Source: Sutcliffiella horikoshii
GTDB taxonomy: Bacteria > Bacillota > Bacilli > Bacillales > Bacillaceae_I
DNA: 64,000 nucleotides
Reading direction: 5' to 3'
Assembly (NCBI RefSeq): GCF_021991925.1
Contig: NZ_RXZI01000001.1
Location: 620,001-684,000 of the forward strand
The position numbers and the translations under genes are program-made. The notes beneath the pieces are model-generated. The model made no database searches. It was not told the DNA's origin and was given only the letters and a program-made list of their open reading frames with translations. This document shows, one piece after another, positions 36,634-46,465 of the stretch (position 1 is the stretch's first letter; every line of letters starts with the position of its first letter).

Positions 36634-38673
36634 ATGTCAGCTAGAGATTTATCCGTATTACTTAGTGTCATCCTTATTATTGCCATGCTTATTATTCCTT
36701 TTTATCCTTGGATGCTAAGTATTTTTATCATTATTAATATCTCCCTTGCTTTGATCGTCCTTTTGACAACCATGAATATACAGGAGCCTTTGCAATTCGC
36801 CATTTTCCCATCTTTGCTTTTATTACTGACATTGTACCGATTAGGTCTAAACGTTTCTACGACAAGATCCATTCTTAGTGAAGGTACTGCGGGTACTGTT
36901 GTAGAAACGTTTGGGACATTTGTGGTTGGCGGAAATGTGGTAGTGGGACTTGTAGTTTTTATCATATTGGTGGTTATTCAATTCGTGGTCATAACCAAGG
37001 GTGCTGAGCGTGTGTCGGAAGTCGCAGCCCGCTTTACCTTGGATGCTATGCCAGGGAAACAGATGAGTATCGATGCAGACCTCAACGCAGGAATGATTTC
37101 CGAACAAGTTGCTAAAGAAAGGCGCGAAAAGATTGCCAAAGAAGCAGACTTCTACGGAGCGATGGATGGTGCAAGTAAATTTGTAAAAGGAGATGCCATC
37201 GCAGGGATTATCATCGTGTTCATCAATGTCATTTTCGGAATTGTCATCGGTATGGCACAAATGGGTTTAAGCTTTGCGGAGTCCGCCCAAAAGTTTACCC
37301 TTCTGACAGTTGGTGACGGGATTGTCTCACAGATTCCAGCTTTATTGATTGCGACAGCAACAGGTATCGTCGTTACAAGAGCAGCCTCAGAAGGTAATCT
37401 TGGTGGGGATATCACGAAACAGTTATTCGCTTATCCACAAATGCTCTATGTAGCAGGGATCACTATCTTGTTATTGGGAATCGCGACCCCTATCGGTCCG
37501 TTGCTCACCGCACCGGTTGCTGCTCTCATCATTGTGGGAGGGTATATGATCGGCAAGAAGCAGAAAGAGGATGTTTATATAGAAGAGGAAACAGAGGAGG
37601 AAGTGGTAACCGACGAACTCCGTAGTCCAGACAGTGTCGTGAATTTATTATCGGTAGATCCTGTTGAATTTGAATTTGGCTATGGCTTGATTCCTTTGGC
37701 TGACTCCAAACAGGGCGGAGATTTGCTTGACAGGATTGTCATGATCAGGCGTCAACTTGCCCTTGAGCTTGGATTGGTCATTCCGGTCGTGCGCATCCGG
37801 GATAATATCCAGCTTCAGCCCAATGAATACCGGTTGAAAATCAAAGGCAATGAAGTAGCAAGAGGGGAACTGCTACTCGACCACTACTTGGCGATGAGCC
37901 CTGGGATGGAGGAAGATAGCATCGAAGGGATCGATACGATCGAACCATCCTTTGGATTGCCTGCAAAATGGATAAGTGATGATATGAAAGACGAAGCGGA
38001 GATGTATGGGTATACAGTGGTTGATCCTCCTTCTGTCGTTTCTACACATATCACCGAAAAAATGAAACAGCATGCATTTGAACTACTTGGCAGACAAGAA
38101 ACAAAGCAGTTGGTAGATCATCTGAAAGAAAGCACCCCCATCCTTGTGGAGGAAGTCACGCCATCGCCTCTATCAATCGGGGACGTTCAAAAAGTGCTTG
38201 CCAAGCTGTTAAAGGAAAATGTATCTATACGTAATCTTCCTATCATCTTTGAGACATTAGCAGACTATGGAAAAATATCTGCAGATACCGATCTGTTGAC
38301 AGAGTATGTGAGGCAGGCCCTAAGTAAACAGATCACCAATCAGTATGTGGTAGGAAGTGAATCCTTTAAGGTGGTTACTTTATCAGGAAGAGTGGAAAAG
38401 CTCATCGCAGATCATATACAGCAAACGGAACATGGTAATTTTCTATCTCTTGATCCAAACATATCCATGGAAATTGTCCAAAAGGTGGGAGAACAGATGG
38501 AACAATTTTCTGTCTATGAACAGACACCGATTCTTTTATGTTCCCCAGCGGTGAGGATGTATGTGAAGCAGTTACTAGAAAGGTATTTACCGCAATTGCC
38601 AGTTCTTTCCTACAATGAATTGGAAGCGAGTATAGAAGTGCAAAGCATAGGGGTGGTGAACGTGGAAGGATGA
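36634..38673 (+). CDS. flhA: Flagellar export component FlhA
   Basis: FlhA is the large export-gate subunit and docks chaperone-substrate complexes. The 679-residue product has about eight membrane segments in the first half, the FHIPEP-type region with RFTLDAMPGKQMSIDADLNAGMI and VKGDAIAGI, and a large cytoplasmic domain from about 330. Start is ATG 36634 behind AGGAGAG. It overlaps flhF by 4 nt. Confidence 0.98.
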   Translation: MSARDLSVLLSVILIIAMLIIPFYPWMLSIFIIINISLALIVLLTTMNIQEPLQFAIFPSLLLLLTLYRLGLNVSTTRSILSEGTAGTVVETFGTFVVGGNVVVGLVVFIILVVIQFVVITKGAERVSEVAARFTLDAMPGKQMSIDADLNAGMISEQVAKERREKIAKEADFYGAMDGASKFVKGDAIAGIIIVFINVIFGIVIGMAQMGLSFAESAQKFTLLTVGDGIVSQIPALLIATATGIVVTRAASEGNLGGDITKQLFAYPQMLYVAGITILLLGIATPIGPLLTAPVAALIIVGGYMIGKKQKEDVYIEEETEEEVVTDELRSPDSVVNLLSVDPVEFEFGYGLIPLADSKQGGDLLDRIVMIRRQLALELGLVIPVVRIRDNIQLQPNEYRLKIKGNEVARGELLLDHYLAMSPGMEEDSIEGIDTIEPSFGLPAKWISDDMKDEAEMYGYTVVDPPSVVSTHITEKMKQHAFELLGRQETKQLVDHLKESTPILVEEVTPSPLSIGDVQKVLAKLLKENVSIRNLPIIFETLADYGKISADTDLLTEYVRQALSKQITNQYVVGSESFKVVTLSGRVEKLIADHIQQTEHGNFLSLDPNISMEIVQKVGEQMEQFSVYEQTPILLCSPAVRMYVKQLLERYLPQLPVLSYNELEASIEVQSIGVVNVEG

Positions 38674-39818
38674 AGGTGAAAAAATATAAAGCAGAAAATA
38701 TGCAAGAAGCCATGCAGCTGGTTCGTCTAGAACTTGGAGATGAAGCGGTCATCCTAAACTCTAAAGCTGTCAAAACTACTAAATTCTTCGGCCTTCTTTC
38801 AAAAAAAAGTGTGGAAGTAATTGCGGCTGTTGATGAGGATGTACCTAAGCCTATTATTAAAAGGAAAAACAACGAATCTCAACTTTCAAAAACGGATCAA
38901 GAACCTAAGATTAGCAATCATAGACCCCATTTGACATTGACTCAAGATCAATTGCTGGAGAATATCTTGGATATGAAAAAAATGATGCAAACCATGACAA
39001 AGGGACTTCATAGGGACCCGTCTCTTCCGCCTTTATTTTATGAGCTTGAAGAAAGGCTGGCACATAGCGGTATAGGGGTGGCCTATGCGGAAGAAATCAT
39101 GGAAAATGTCTACAAAAGTTGGTTGAGGCACAAATCGTCTGATGAACGATCGATACTCGAATTGCTTGAACAGGAACTGCTTTTTTCATTAGAGGGAATC
39201 ACCTTTGAGGAAGAACCATATAAAAAGAAATTTGTTTGTCTGGTCGGTCCGACAGGTGTGGGGAAAACGACAACACTGGCAAAGCTTGCAGCGAGTGCCG
39301 CACTGAAGCATGGGAAATCAATCGGCTTCATTACAACAGATACCTACCGGATCGCTGCAATTGAGCAATTGAAAACGTACGCTAATATTTTGGAAGCACC
39401 AATTGAGGTTTGTTACTCTGCCGAGGATTTTAAATCGGCTAAAGCTAACCTCTCCCACCTGGATGTCATATTTATTGATACGGCCGGACGAAATTTTTTA
39501 AACAAGGCCTATGTTGATGAATTAAAGCAAGTACTAGACTTCCAAGAGGAAATGACTACGTATTTGGTAATGTCACTTACTTCAAAAGTGGAAGATATGA
39601 AGAAAATCACGGAGCAATTCTGGAGTGTGGGAATCCATCAATTCATCTTCACAAAAAAAGATGAAACAACTTCATGTGGTGCGATGTACAATCTTTCAAG
39701 ATCATATAAAAAGGGGACGGCGTTTGTGACAGACGGACAAAATGTGCCGGAGGACCTTATTCCATTTACGAGCGAACATTTGGCAAGTGCTGTTATCGAG
39801 GATATCAATAATGAATGA
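38670..39818 (+). CDS. flhF: Flagellar SRP-type GTPase FlhF
   Basis: FlhF is a third SRP-family GTPase that controls flagellar placement. The 382-residue product has a variable N-terminal B domain (MKVKKYKAENMQEAMQLVRLELG) and an NG domain with P-loop [16 protein letters not shown] near residue 192, DTYRIAAIEQLKTYA and DTAGRN. Start ATG 38670 overlaps the flhA stop; it overlaps flhG by 8 nt. Confidence 0.97.
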   Translation: MKVKKYKAENMQEAMQLVRLELGDEAVILNSKAVKTTKFFGLLSKKSVEVIAAVDEDVPKPIIKRKNNESQLSKTDQEPKISNHRPHLTLTQDQLLENILDMKKMMQTMTKGLHRDPSLPPLFYELEERLAHSGIGVAYAEEIMENVYKSWLRHKSSDERSILELLEQELLFSLEGITFEEEPYKKKFVCLVGPTGVGKTTTLAKLAASAALKHGKSIGFITTDTYRIAAIEQLKTYANILEAPIEVCYSAEDFKSAKANLSHLDVIFIDTAGRNFLNKAYVDELKQVLDFQEEMTTYLVMSLTSKVEDMKKITEQFWSVGIHQFIFTKKDETTSCGAMYNLSRSYKKGTAFVTDGQNVPEDLIPFTSEHLASAVIEDINNE

Positions 39819-40686
39819 TCAGGCAAGGTTGTTAAGAGAACAAGTGATCCAGTCGAGGGAAAGAAAGCCTTCAACAAACAAAAAAGAAGCAAAGGCGATC
39901 GCAGTCATGAGTGGAAAAGGAGGGGTGGGGAAATCTAATTTTTCCCTTAACTTCTCTCTGACACTTCAGAAAAAAGGATACAAGGTCCTGCTATTTGATA
40001 TGGATATCGGCATGGCCAACATTGATATTTTATTGGGCAACACACAAAGATATAGCATCATCCATCTTTTTGAAGCAGGTTTATCCATGAACGATATTAT
40101 ACAAAATGGACCCGAAGGCCTTGCCTATATTGCAGGGGGATCGGGGTTGAAAGACATTTTCCATTTCGATGTACGGAAGCGGAATCATTTTCTTTCCCAA
40201 CTCCAAGAGCTTTCCTTCCAATATGATTATATTCTTTTTGATATGGGAGCGGGCATTACATCAGAAAGCCTTCAAATGATCTTATCTTGCAATGAAATAA
40301 TTCTTGTAACATTATGTGAGCCTACTGCGATGACAGATGCCTACTCTGCCCTGAAGTTTATTCACCGCCATAATCAGGATATCCCTTTTCAACTGATCAT
40401 CAATCGAGCCATGAATACCAAACATGCCAATGATACTGCTGACAGACTTCAGTCCGTTACGCAACAATTTCTGAAAAGGGACCTTTTCCACTTGGGATCT
40501 TTACCAGACGACAAATATGTCTCCAAAGCAGTCATGGAACAGACGCCTTTTGTTATCAAATATCCGACATGCCAGGCAAGTAAAGGGCTTGAGGTTATAA
40601 CGACCCGTTATTTGAATGAAAGCAACTCTTCTGACACCAAGAACACTTACACATTTATGAATAAGCTGCGTGGATTGTTTCGTTAG
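39811..40686 (+). CDS. flhG: Flagellar number regulator FlhG (YlxH), MinD-like ATPase
   Basis: FlhG activates FlhF GTPase and loads FliM/FliY. The 291-residue product starts MNDQARLLREQVIQ, whose N-terminal helix is the FlhF activator segment, then the deviant Walker A SGKGGVGKSNFS, and DMDIGMANIDILLG. Start chosen at ATG 39811, inside the end of flhF; a longer frame from 39742 has no support. Confidence 0.96.
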   Translation: MNDQARLLREQVIQSRERKPSTNKKEAKAIAVMSGKGGVGKSNFSLNFSLTLQKKGYKVLLFDMDIGMANIDILLGNTQRYSIIHLFEAGLSMNDIIQNGPEGLAYIAGGSGLKDIFHFDVRKRNHFLSQLQELSFQYDYILFDMGAGITSESLQMILSCNEIILVTLCEPTAMTDAYSALKFIHRHNQDIPFQLIINRAMNTKHANDTADRLQSVTQQFLKRDLFHLGSLPDDKYVSKAVMEQTPFVIKYPTCQASKGLEVITTRYLNESNSSDTKNTYTFMNKLRGLFR

Positions 40687-40711
40687 CTTCTAGGAGAGGA
40701 GAACATTTACG

Positions 40712-41794
40712 ATGAAAAAAGTGAAAGTTCTAATAACAGACGATTCCATCTTCATGAGAAAGTTGTTATCGGATCTATTGGATAAACATCCACAGATCGA
40801 GGTGGTGGCAACCGCGAAAAACGGAATAGAAGCATTGGAGAAAATCCAGGAATATTCCCCTGATGTCGTTACATTGGATGTAGAGATGCCTAAGATGAAC
40901 GGTTTGCAGGCTTTGGATAAAATAATGCAAGACCACCCTGTGCCCATTATTATGCTTTCGAGCACCACTGCAGAAGGATCGTTAAACACCATAATTGCCA
41001 TGGAAAAAGGCGCCGTGGATTTTGTAGCCAAACCTTCTGGCGCAATATCCTTGGACATTCACAAAGTAAAAGAAGAATTGATCGCGAAAATCCTTCTTGC
41101 TTCCAAGACAAATGTCGGCGTTTTACATCCTGAACGGAAAAAAGAGCAGAAAGCAATGTCCAAATTGGAGAAACATAGTAAAATAGACCTATTGAGAAGA
41201 ATGACCAACACCTATCCTTCGTTAGTTTGCATTGGTACATCTACCGGAGGTCCTAGAGCTTTACAAGCAATATTGACAAAGTTGCCCAAGTCATTTCCTG
41301 CTCCTGTATTCATTGTGCAGCATATGCCGAAGCATTTTACGAAATCGCTTGCAAGTAGGCTCGACTCCATGAGTGCTATTACTGTTGTGGAAGCCTTACA
41401 TAATCAAACCGTAGAAGCGGGAACAGCTTACATTGCACCAGGAGATTTCCACATGGAAGTAATAGAACACAGAGGGAAATTGGTCATCCAACTTCTTGAT
41501 TCCGCTCCACTTAAAGGTCATAGACCTTCTGTTGATGTATTATTTGCATCCATCGGCAAGCTTGCCAACCATCAAAAAGTTGCGGTGATTCTCACTGGGA
41601 TGGGCAATGATGGAACAGCCGGTCTTATGCAGATGAAGGAAAAGAGTGCGGGGTGTACATTGGCACTAGCAGAATCTGAGGGGACATCCGTTGTGTTCGG
41701 AATGCCAAAAGCAGCCATCCGAACAGGTTTTGTAGATGAAGTCCTCGATTTGAACGACGTTGCGCAAAGGATTCAACAATACATATATTCTTAG
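40712..41794 (+). CDS. cheB: Chemotaxis response regulator methylesterase CheB
   Basis: CheB demethylates chemoreceptors when phosphorylated by CheA. The 360-residue product has a receiver domain with Asp10/Asp11 and Asp56 in VVTLDVEMPKMNG, a variable linker, and the methylesterase domain with Ser in CIGTSTGGPRAL, His in VQHMPKHF and Asp in LTGMGNDGTAG. Start is ATG 40712 behind AGGAGAGGAG. Confidence 0.98.
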   Translation: MKKVKVLITDDSIFMRKLLSDLLDKHPQIEVVATAKNGIEALEKIQEYSPDVVTLDVEMPKMNGLQALDKIMQDHPVPIIMLSSTTAEGSLNTIIAMEKGAVDFVAKPSGAISLDIHKVKEELIAKILLASKTNVGVLHPERKKEQKAMSKLEKHSKIDLLRRMTNTYPSLVCIGTSTGGPRALQAILTKLPKSFPAPVFIVQHMPKHFTKSLASRLDSMSAITVVEALHNQTVEAGTAYIAPGDFHMEVIEHRGKLVIQLLDSAPLKGHRPSVDVLFASIGKLANHQKVAVILTGMGNDGTAGLMQMKEKSAGCTLALAESEGTSVVFGMPKAAIRTGFVDEVLDLNDVAQRIQQYIYS

Positions 41795-41805
41795 GGGTGC
41801 AAGGT

Positions 41806-43857
41806 ATGGACTTAAATCAATATTTAGATATTTTTTTAGAAGAGAGTAAGGAGCATTTGCAAACGATCAATAATCAGTTATTGGAGTTGGAGAAACAACC
41901 GAAAAACACTGAAATTGTTAATGAAATTTTCCGTTCTGCGCACACCCTCAAAGGAATGTCCGCAACAATGGGATATGAAGATCTTGCCAGTTTAACCCAT
42001 CAAATGGAGAATGTGCTCGATTTGATTCGTAATAGCAAATTGACTGTCACTGCTAATCTATTAGATGTTATTTTTCGCTCTGTTGAGTATCTGGAAGAGA
42101 TGGTGATTTCCATTTCAGAGGGAGGAGACGGAAGAAAAGATGTGAAGGATGTGGTGGATCTCCTAGTTAAGATTGAAAAAGGAGAAGAGTTCTTGACACT
42201 TGATGCATCAGAAGGCAAGGACGGCAATGATCACAATGACCACTCTTATGACTCCTATGAGCTTACGATCATGCAGCAATCAGAAGAACTGGGCTACTTC
42301 CCATATGAGATCACAGTAAGTTTGAGGGAGGATTGCCTTCTAAAGGCTGCCAGAGTATTCATGGTGTTTGAAGTGGTGGAAGGAATCGGGGAAGTGATCA
42401 AAAGCAACCCTTCCGTGGAAATGTTGGAAGAGGAGAAATTTGACCATAGCTTCCAGATTACGATGGTCGCAAAAGAAGAGGCAAGTAGCATAGAAGCTAA
42501 AATCATGAAGGTTTCAGAACTTGATTATGTCAAAGTTATCAAGTTGGATACTAAATCGCTCGCAACGACAGATAAGGAAAGTCAGACTGAAACAGCCATT
42601 CAAGAGGCTTTATCGGCCCAGGAGGAAACTGCTTCAGCGGTTGCCCACATAAAGAAGCCTGATGAAAAAAAGGCAACCCCGTCAAAAGGGAATGCATTAT
42701 CCAACAAAACCATCAGAGTAAGCATTGATCGTCTGGATGGATTGATGAATCTATTTGAAGAACTGGTAATAGACAGAGGTAGGCTAGAGCAGATCTCCAA
42801 GGAACTTAATGAATCAGAATTAACTGAAACGGTTGAAAGAATGTCGCGGATTTCCAATGACCTTCAGAATATCATCTTGAACATGCGCATGGTTCCTATT
42901 GATACGGTCTTTAACAGATTCCCTAGAATGGTAAGGCAATTAGCAAGGGACTTGGGTAAAAAAGTGGATATCCATATTATAGGCGCGGAAACCGAGCTTG
43001 ATAGAACGGTGATGGATGAAATTGGGGATCCTTTGGTCCACCTTTTACGTAACGCGATCGACCATGGCATTGAAACTCCGGAAGTACGAAATGCAAATGG
43101 TAAGCCTGAGGAAGGGAAAATCACCCTAAAAGCCTACCATAGTGGAAATCATGTTTTTATTGAAATTATCGATAATGGTGCCGGTATTTCGAGAGTGAAG
43201 GTACTTAACAAAGCAATAAGTAAAGGGGTCATATCCGAACAGGATGCAGAAAGGCTGAGTGATCAGGAAGTATATCAACTAATTCTGTCGTCCGGTTTCT
43301 CCACTGCGGAAGTCATTTCCGACATATCAGGTCGAGGAGTAGGACTTGATGTAGTGAAAAACACGATTGAATCACTTGGAGGAAGAATCACGATCGATTC
43401 AGCAGAAGGTAATGGAACGACTTTTTCTATTCAGTTGCCATTAACTCTTTCCATCATCTCGGTATTATTGACAGAGATTGAAAACGAAAAATATGCGATT
43501 CCGCTATCTTCCATCATTGAGACAGCCATTATAAAAAAAGAAGAAATCTTGACCGCTCATAATCAAGAAGTGATTGATTTTAGAGGCAAAATTGTACCGG
43601 TAATACATTTAGATAAAGTCTTCCAGGTGGAAAAAAATAATAATGAAGATGATCAACCAGAGCTATATTCTCTTGTTTTAGTGAAAAAAGGGGAACGGAT
43701 TGCAGCGTTGGTAGTAGATTCCTTCATCGGACAGCAGGAAGTGGTCCTAAAGGCATTAGGGCAATATCTCAACTCCACATTTGCGATTAGCGGGGCGACC
43801 ATCCTAGGTGATGGCCAAGTCGCACTTATTGTAGATTGTAACGCGTTGATTAAATAA
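41806..43857 (+). CDS. cheA: Chemotaxis histidine kinase CheA
   Basis: CheA phosphorylates CheY and CheB under receptor control. The 683-residue product has the P1 domain with phospho-His46 in RSAHTLKGM, a P2 region, and P3 dimerisation helices (IRVSIDRLDGLMNLFEELVIDRGRLEQ). P4 ATPase follows with the N box DPLVHLLRNAIDHGIE, G1 IDNGAGI and G2 GRGVGLDVV, then a CheW-like P5 domain. Start chosen at ATG 41806; the GTG at 41797 overlaps the AGGGGTGCAAGG ribosome site. Confidence 0.98.
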   Translation: MDLNQYLDIFLEESKEHLQTINNQLLELEKQPKNTEIVNEIFRSAHTLKGMSATMGYEDLASLTHQMENVLDLIRNSKLTVTANLLDVIFRSVEYLEEMVISISEGGDGRKDVKDVVDLLVKIEKGEEFLTLDASEGKDGNDHNDHSYDSYELTIMQQSEELGYFPYEITVSLREDCLLKAARVFMVFEVVEGIGEVIKSNPSVEMLEEEKFDHSFQITMVAKEEASSIEAKIMKVSELDYVKVIKLDTKSLATTDKESQTETAIQEALSAQEETASAVAHIKKPDEKKATPSKGNALSNKTIRVSIDRLDGLMNLFEELVIDRGRLEQISKELNESELTETVERMSRISNDLQNIILNMRMVPIDTVFNRFPRMVRQLARDLGKKVDIHIIGAETELDRTVMDEIGDPLVHLLRNAIDHGIETPEVRNANGKPEEGKITLKAYHSGNHVFIEIIDNGAGISRVKVLNKAISKGVISEQDAERLSDQEVYQLILSSGFSTAEVISDISGRGVGLDVVKNTIESLGGRITIDSAEGNGTTFSIQLPLTLSIISVLLTEIENEKYAIPLSSIIETAIIKKEEILTAHNQEVIDFRGKIVPVIHLDKVFQVEKNNNEDDQPELYSLVLVKKGERIAALVVDSFIGQQEVVLKALGQYLNSTFAISGATILGDGQVALIVDCNALIK

Positions 43858-43881
43858 TCTAAAAGATAGGAGGAAAAAAAG

Positions 43882-44331
43882 ATGCAGGAAACCTTACAGA
43901 AGATGAAGCTTATCGTTTTTGAACTAAAGGGAGAGGAATATGCGATCCCTGTACAGCAAGTACGTTCTATTGAAAAGTTGATGCCAATAACGCGTGTACC
44001 CAATGTCGCTCCATATATTAAAGGGGTTATTAATCTTAGAGGAGTCATCATTCCCATCATAGATCTGCGTTCCCGCTTTGATCTGGAGATGACTTCCCCT
44101 TCAGAATCATCCCGGATCATCATTACCGTTATGGAGGATTTGGAGGTTGGATTTATTGTGGATGCAGCAAATGACGTCGTTGACATAACGGAAGATACAA
44201 TAGAGCCTGCACCAGATGTTGTCGGCTCTGTGGAGAACAAATATGTAAAAGGTGTTGTGAAAATCGATAAAAGACTTTTTGTATGTCTAGATTTAGATGA
44301 AGTCCTCCAACTGGAACAGCTCAAGGGATGA
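43882..44331 (+). CDS. cheW: Chemotaxis coupling protein CheW
   Basis: CheW couples receptors to CheA. The 149-residue single CheW domain shows EEYAIPVQQVRSIEKLMPITRVPN and YIKGVINLRGVIIPIIDLRSRF. Start ATG 43882 follows AGGAGGAAAA. cheC starts 10 nt after its end. Confidence 0.98.
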   Translation: MQETLQKMKLIVFELKGEEYAIPVQQVRSIEKLMPITRVPNVAPYIKGVINLRGVIIPIIDLRSRFDLEMTSPSESSRIIITVMEDLEVGFIVDAANDVVDITEDTIEPAPDVVGSVENKYVKGVVKIDKRLFVCLDLDEVLQLEQLKG

Positions 44332-44341
44332 GGCAGGAAGA

Positions 44342-44968
44342 ATGAATAATATAGAGAAACTGAATGAATTGGATCTCCTTAAAGAACTGGGAAACATAGG
44401 CGCTGGAAATGCTGCAACCGCCTTGTCCCAGCTAGTGGATAAGGAAATAAATATGAATGTTCCACTCGCGCGAATAGTCTCGTTCAATGAAATGATGGAC
44501 CTCATGGGAGGCTCCGACAGACCTGTTGCAGCTGTCTTCTTACGAATGGAGGGAGAGTTGTCCGGAAGTCTATTCTTTGTCCTTTCCATTGAAGATGCCA
44601 CTAAACTCGTCAAGCAACTTATACAAGACAACCAGTTAACCGAGCAGAACCTCCCATCACATGAACTTGGCCTTTCTGCTCTTCAGGAGGTTGGAAATAT
44701 CATATCCGCCCATTATTTGACCGCGTTATCAGAATGCATTGGGTTGGTGGTGACTCCTTCTGTACCAGAGGTAACCATTGACATGGTGGGGGCTATTGTA
44801 GTCACGGGTCTCTTGGAAATATCACAATTCAGTGACCATTCTATTTTCATCGATACAGAATTGACGGAAACGACGGATAATCTGATTCAAAAGACAAAAG
44901 GTCATTTTTTCCTTATCCCATATCCAGATTCGTTCGAGAAGATTCTGGCAGCTTTGGGTGAGAAATAA
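44342..44968 (+). CDS. cheC: CheY-P phosphatase CheC
   Basis: CheC dephosphorylates CheY-P and interacts with CheD. The 208-residue product has the two active-site ExxN helices, ELGNIGAGNAATALS near residue 15 and EVGNIISAHYLTALSE near residue 118. Start chosen at ATG 44342 behind GAGGCAGGA, matching family length. Its stop overlaps the cheD start by one base. Confidence 0.96.
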   Translation: MNNIEKLNELDLLKELGNIGAGNAATALSQLVDKEINMNVPLARIVSFNEMMDLMGGSDRPVAAVFLRMEGELSGSLFFVLSIEDATKLVKQLIQDNQLTEQNLPSHELGLSALQEVGNIISAHYLTALSECIGLVVTPSVPEVTIDMVGAIVVTGLLEISQFSDHSIFIDTELTETTDNLIQKTKGHFFLIPYPDSFEKILAALGEK

Positions 44969-45468
44969 TGCAAGAGCTAGCAACTGTCGTTAAAGTAGGT
45001 ATTGCAGAAATGGGTATTGCCATTGCTCCGCAACTTATACGTACTTCAGGTCTTGGTTCCTGCGTAGGGGTTGTTATTTTTGACGCCATCACTAAAACTG
45101 CCGGAATGGTCCATGTGATGCTGCCTGATTCAAGCTTGTCCCGGCTGACAGATATCAATGTGGATAAATATGCAGATACAGGAATCGTACATCTTGTGGA
45201 ATCACTCCTTTTAAAGGGGTTAAAGCCTTATAGCATGAAGGCCAAGATTGCAGGGGGAGCACAGATGTTTCAGTTCAGTAGCCCAACCAGTGAAATGATG
45301 AGGATCGGACCGAGAAATGTGGAAGCGGTGAAAGAGAAATTGGCAGCCTTGCATATTCCGCTTATCAGTGAAGATTGCGGAGGAAACAACGGAAGGACCA
45401 TAGAGTTTAATCCTGAAAATGGGAAACTGATGATAAAAACAGTAAATAAAGGAGTTCGTTACATCTAA
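44968..45468 (+). CDS. cheD: Chemoreceptor glutamine deamidase CheD
   Basis: CheD deamidates receptor glutamines and is bound by CheC. The 166-residue product has the catalytic Cys in GLGSCVGVVIFD and the His in GMVHVMLPDS, and KIAGGAQMF later. Start ATG 44968 overlaps the cheC stop (TAATG). Downstream, a 136-bp inserted element separates it from sigD. Confidence 0.97.
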   Translation: MQELATVVKVGIAEMGIAIAPQLIRTSGLGSCVGVVIFDAITKTAGMVHVMLPDSSLSRLTDINVDKYADTGIVHLVESLLLKGLKPYSMKAKIAGGAQMFQFSSPTSEMMRIGPRNVEAVKEKLAALHIPLISEDCGGNNGRTIEFNPENGKLMIKTVNKGVRYI

Positions 45469-45488
45469 TGCTTTCGGTCTTAGGATTA

Positions 45489-45624
45489 GGCACTTTACGA
45501 AAATTTTGTTGCTCTTTGCCTGCAGTATTACATATACGGCTGCAAATTTTAGAGTAAGTACAAGTGAAAAGTCCAATGGCTGACTTTTTACTAGTGAATA
45601 GCAACAATCTTTGAGGTAAGAGCC
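45489..45624 (-). mobile_element. Family B MITE-like insertion, copy B2, between cheD and sigD
   Basis: A 136-bp non-coding element flanked by a perfect 8-bp direct repeat TAGGATTA (45481-45488 and 45625-45632). Its ends are imperfect inverted repeats: 18 of 25 positions match between 45489-45513 (starting GGCACTTTACG, ending TTGTTGCT) and the reverse complement of 45600-45624 (starting GGCTCTTACC). Inside, AAAAGTC (45567-45573) and GACTTTT (45582-45588) form a hairpin followed by a T, also present in copy B1. Removing the element and one TAGGATTA copy restores a 36-nt cheD-sigD gap with an intact AGGAGG ribosome site. GGCTC ends and 8-bp duplications are features I associate with the ISL3 family. 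Confidence 0.85.
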
Positions 45625-45648
45625 TAGGATTATATTAGGAGGAAAGCC

Positions 45649-46410
45649 ATGACTACTTCAACTTCAACAAATGATTCCACTTACTGGAATCTATGGAAAA
45701 CAAAAAAAGATCCCGATGCTGGAGATTTTCTTGTAAAGAAATACATGCCTCTTGTCCATTACCATGTGCAGCGGATCTCAACAGGCCTTCCTAAAAGTGT
45801 GAAAAGGGAAGAATTGAAAAGCTTGGCTTTCATGGGCTTGTTTGATGCTATTGAAAAATTTGACCCTTCGCGGGACTTGAAGTTTGATACTTACGCTTCA
45901 TTTAGGATCAGAGGATCTATTATAGATGGATTAAGAAAAGAGGATTGGCTTCCTAGGAGTGTAAGGGAGAAGGCAAAGCGAATTGAGTCCACTTTGGAGA
46001 AGCTTGAACAAAGCCTGATGAGGAATGCCACCTTGGAAGAAGTGGCATTGCATCTCGGAATGCCAGAAGAAGAAGTGGCAACTGTGCTGCACGAGGTATT
46101 TTACTCCAACATCCTCTCCATGGACGAAATGCCGAAGGAGAACGATGAAGTGTCCCAAGGCACATATGTCCTCAAGGACGAAAAGACCATCTCTCCCGAG
46201 GAGGCACTCATCAAGTCCGAAGCCATCCAGCAGCTCATCCGTCATATTGAAAGTTTGACAGAGAATGAGCAAATTGTAATCAGCTTGTTTTATAAAGAGG
46301 AACTGACACTTACGGAAATTGGACAAGTACTTGGGCTTACCACATCCCGTATCTCCCAGATACATTCCAAGGCAATCTTTAAATTAAGGAAACAACTAGA
46401 TCCGGTATGA
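45649..46410 (+). CDS. sigD: Flagellar sigma factor SigD (sigma-28)
   Basis: SigD directs transcription of late flagellar, chemotaxis and autolysin genes. The 253-residue product has region 2 (YMPLVHYHVQRISTGLPKSV; LAFMGLFDAIEKFDPSRDLKFDTYASFRIRG, with the -10 recognition segment) and region 4 (LTLTEIGQVLGLTTSRISQIHSKAI near residue 225). Start ATG 45649 follows AGGAGGAAAGCC. In B. subtilis its place near the operon end limits SigD level; here the B2 insertion lies directly upstream. Confidence 0.98.
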   Translation: MTTSTSTNDSTYWNLWKTKKDPDAGDFLVKKYMPLVHYHVQRISTGLPKSVKREELKSLAFMGLFDAIEKFDPSRDLKFDTYASFRIRGSIIDGLRKEDWLPRSVREKAKRIESTLEKLEQSLMRNATLEEVALHLGMPEEEVATVLHEVFYSNILSMDEMPKENDEVSQGTYVLKDEKTISPEEALIKSEAIQQLIRHIESLTENEQIVISLFYKEELTLTEIGQVLGLTTSRISQIHSKAIFKLRKQLDPV

Positions 46411-46425
46411 TAAACTGGACACATA

Positions 46426-46465
46426 GCCGGCTGATCTTAATCATTCAGCCGGCAATAGGATTTTT
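46426..46465 (+). terminator. Possible terminator between sigD and swrB
   Basis: GCCGGCTGA (46426-46434) and TCAGCCGGC (46445-46453) form a perfect 9-bp GC-rich stem with a 10-nt loop, followed by AATAGGATTTTT. The T-run begins 7 nt after the stem, so termination may be partial. Confidence 0.55.
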
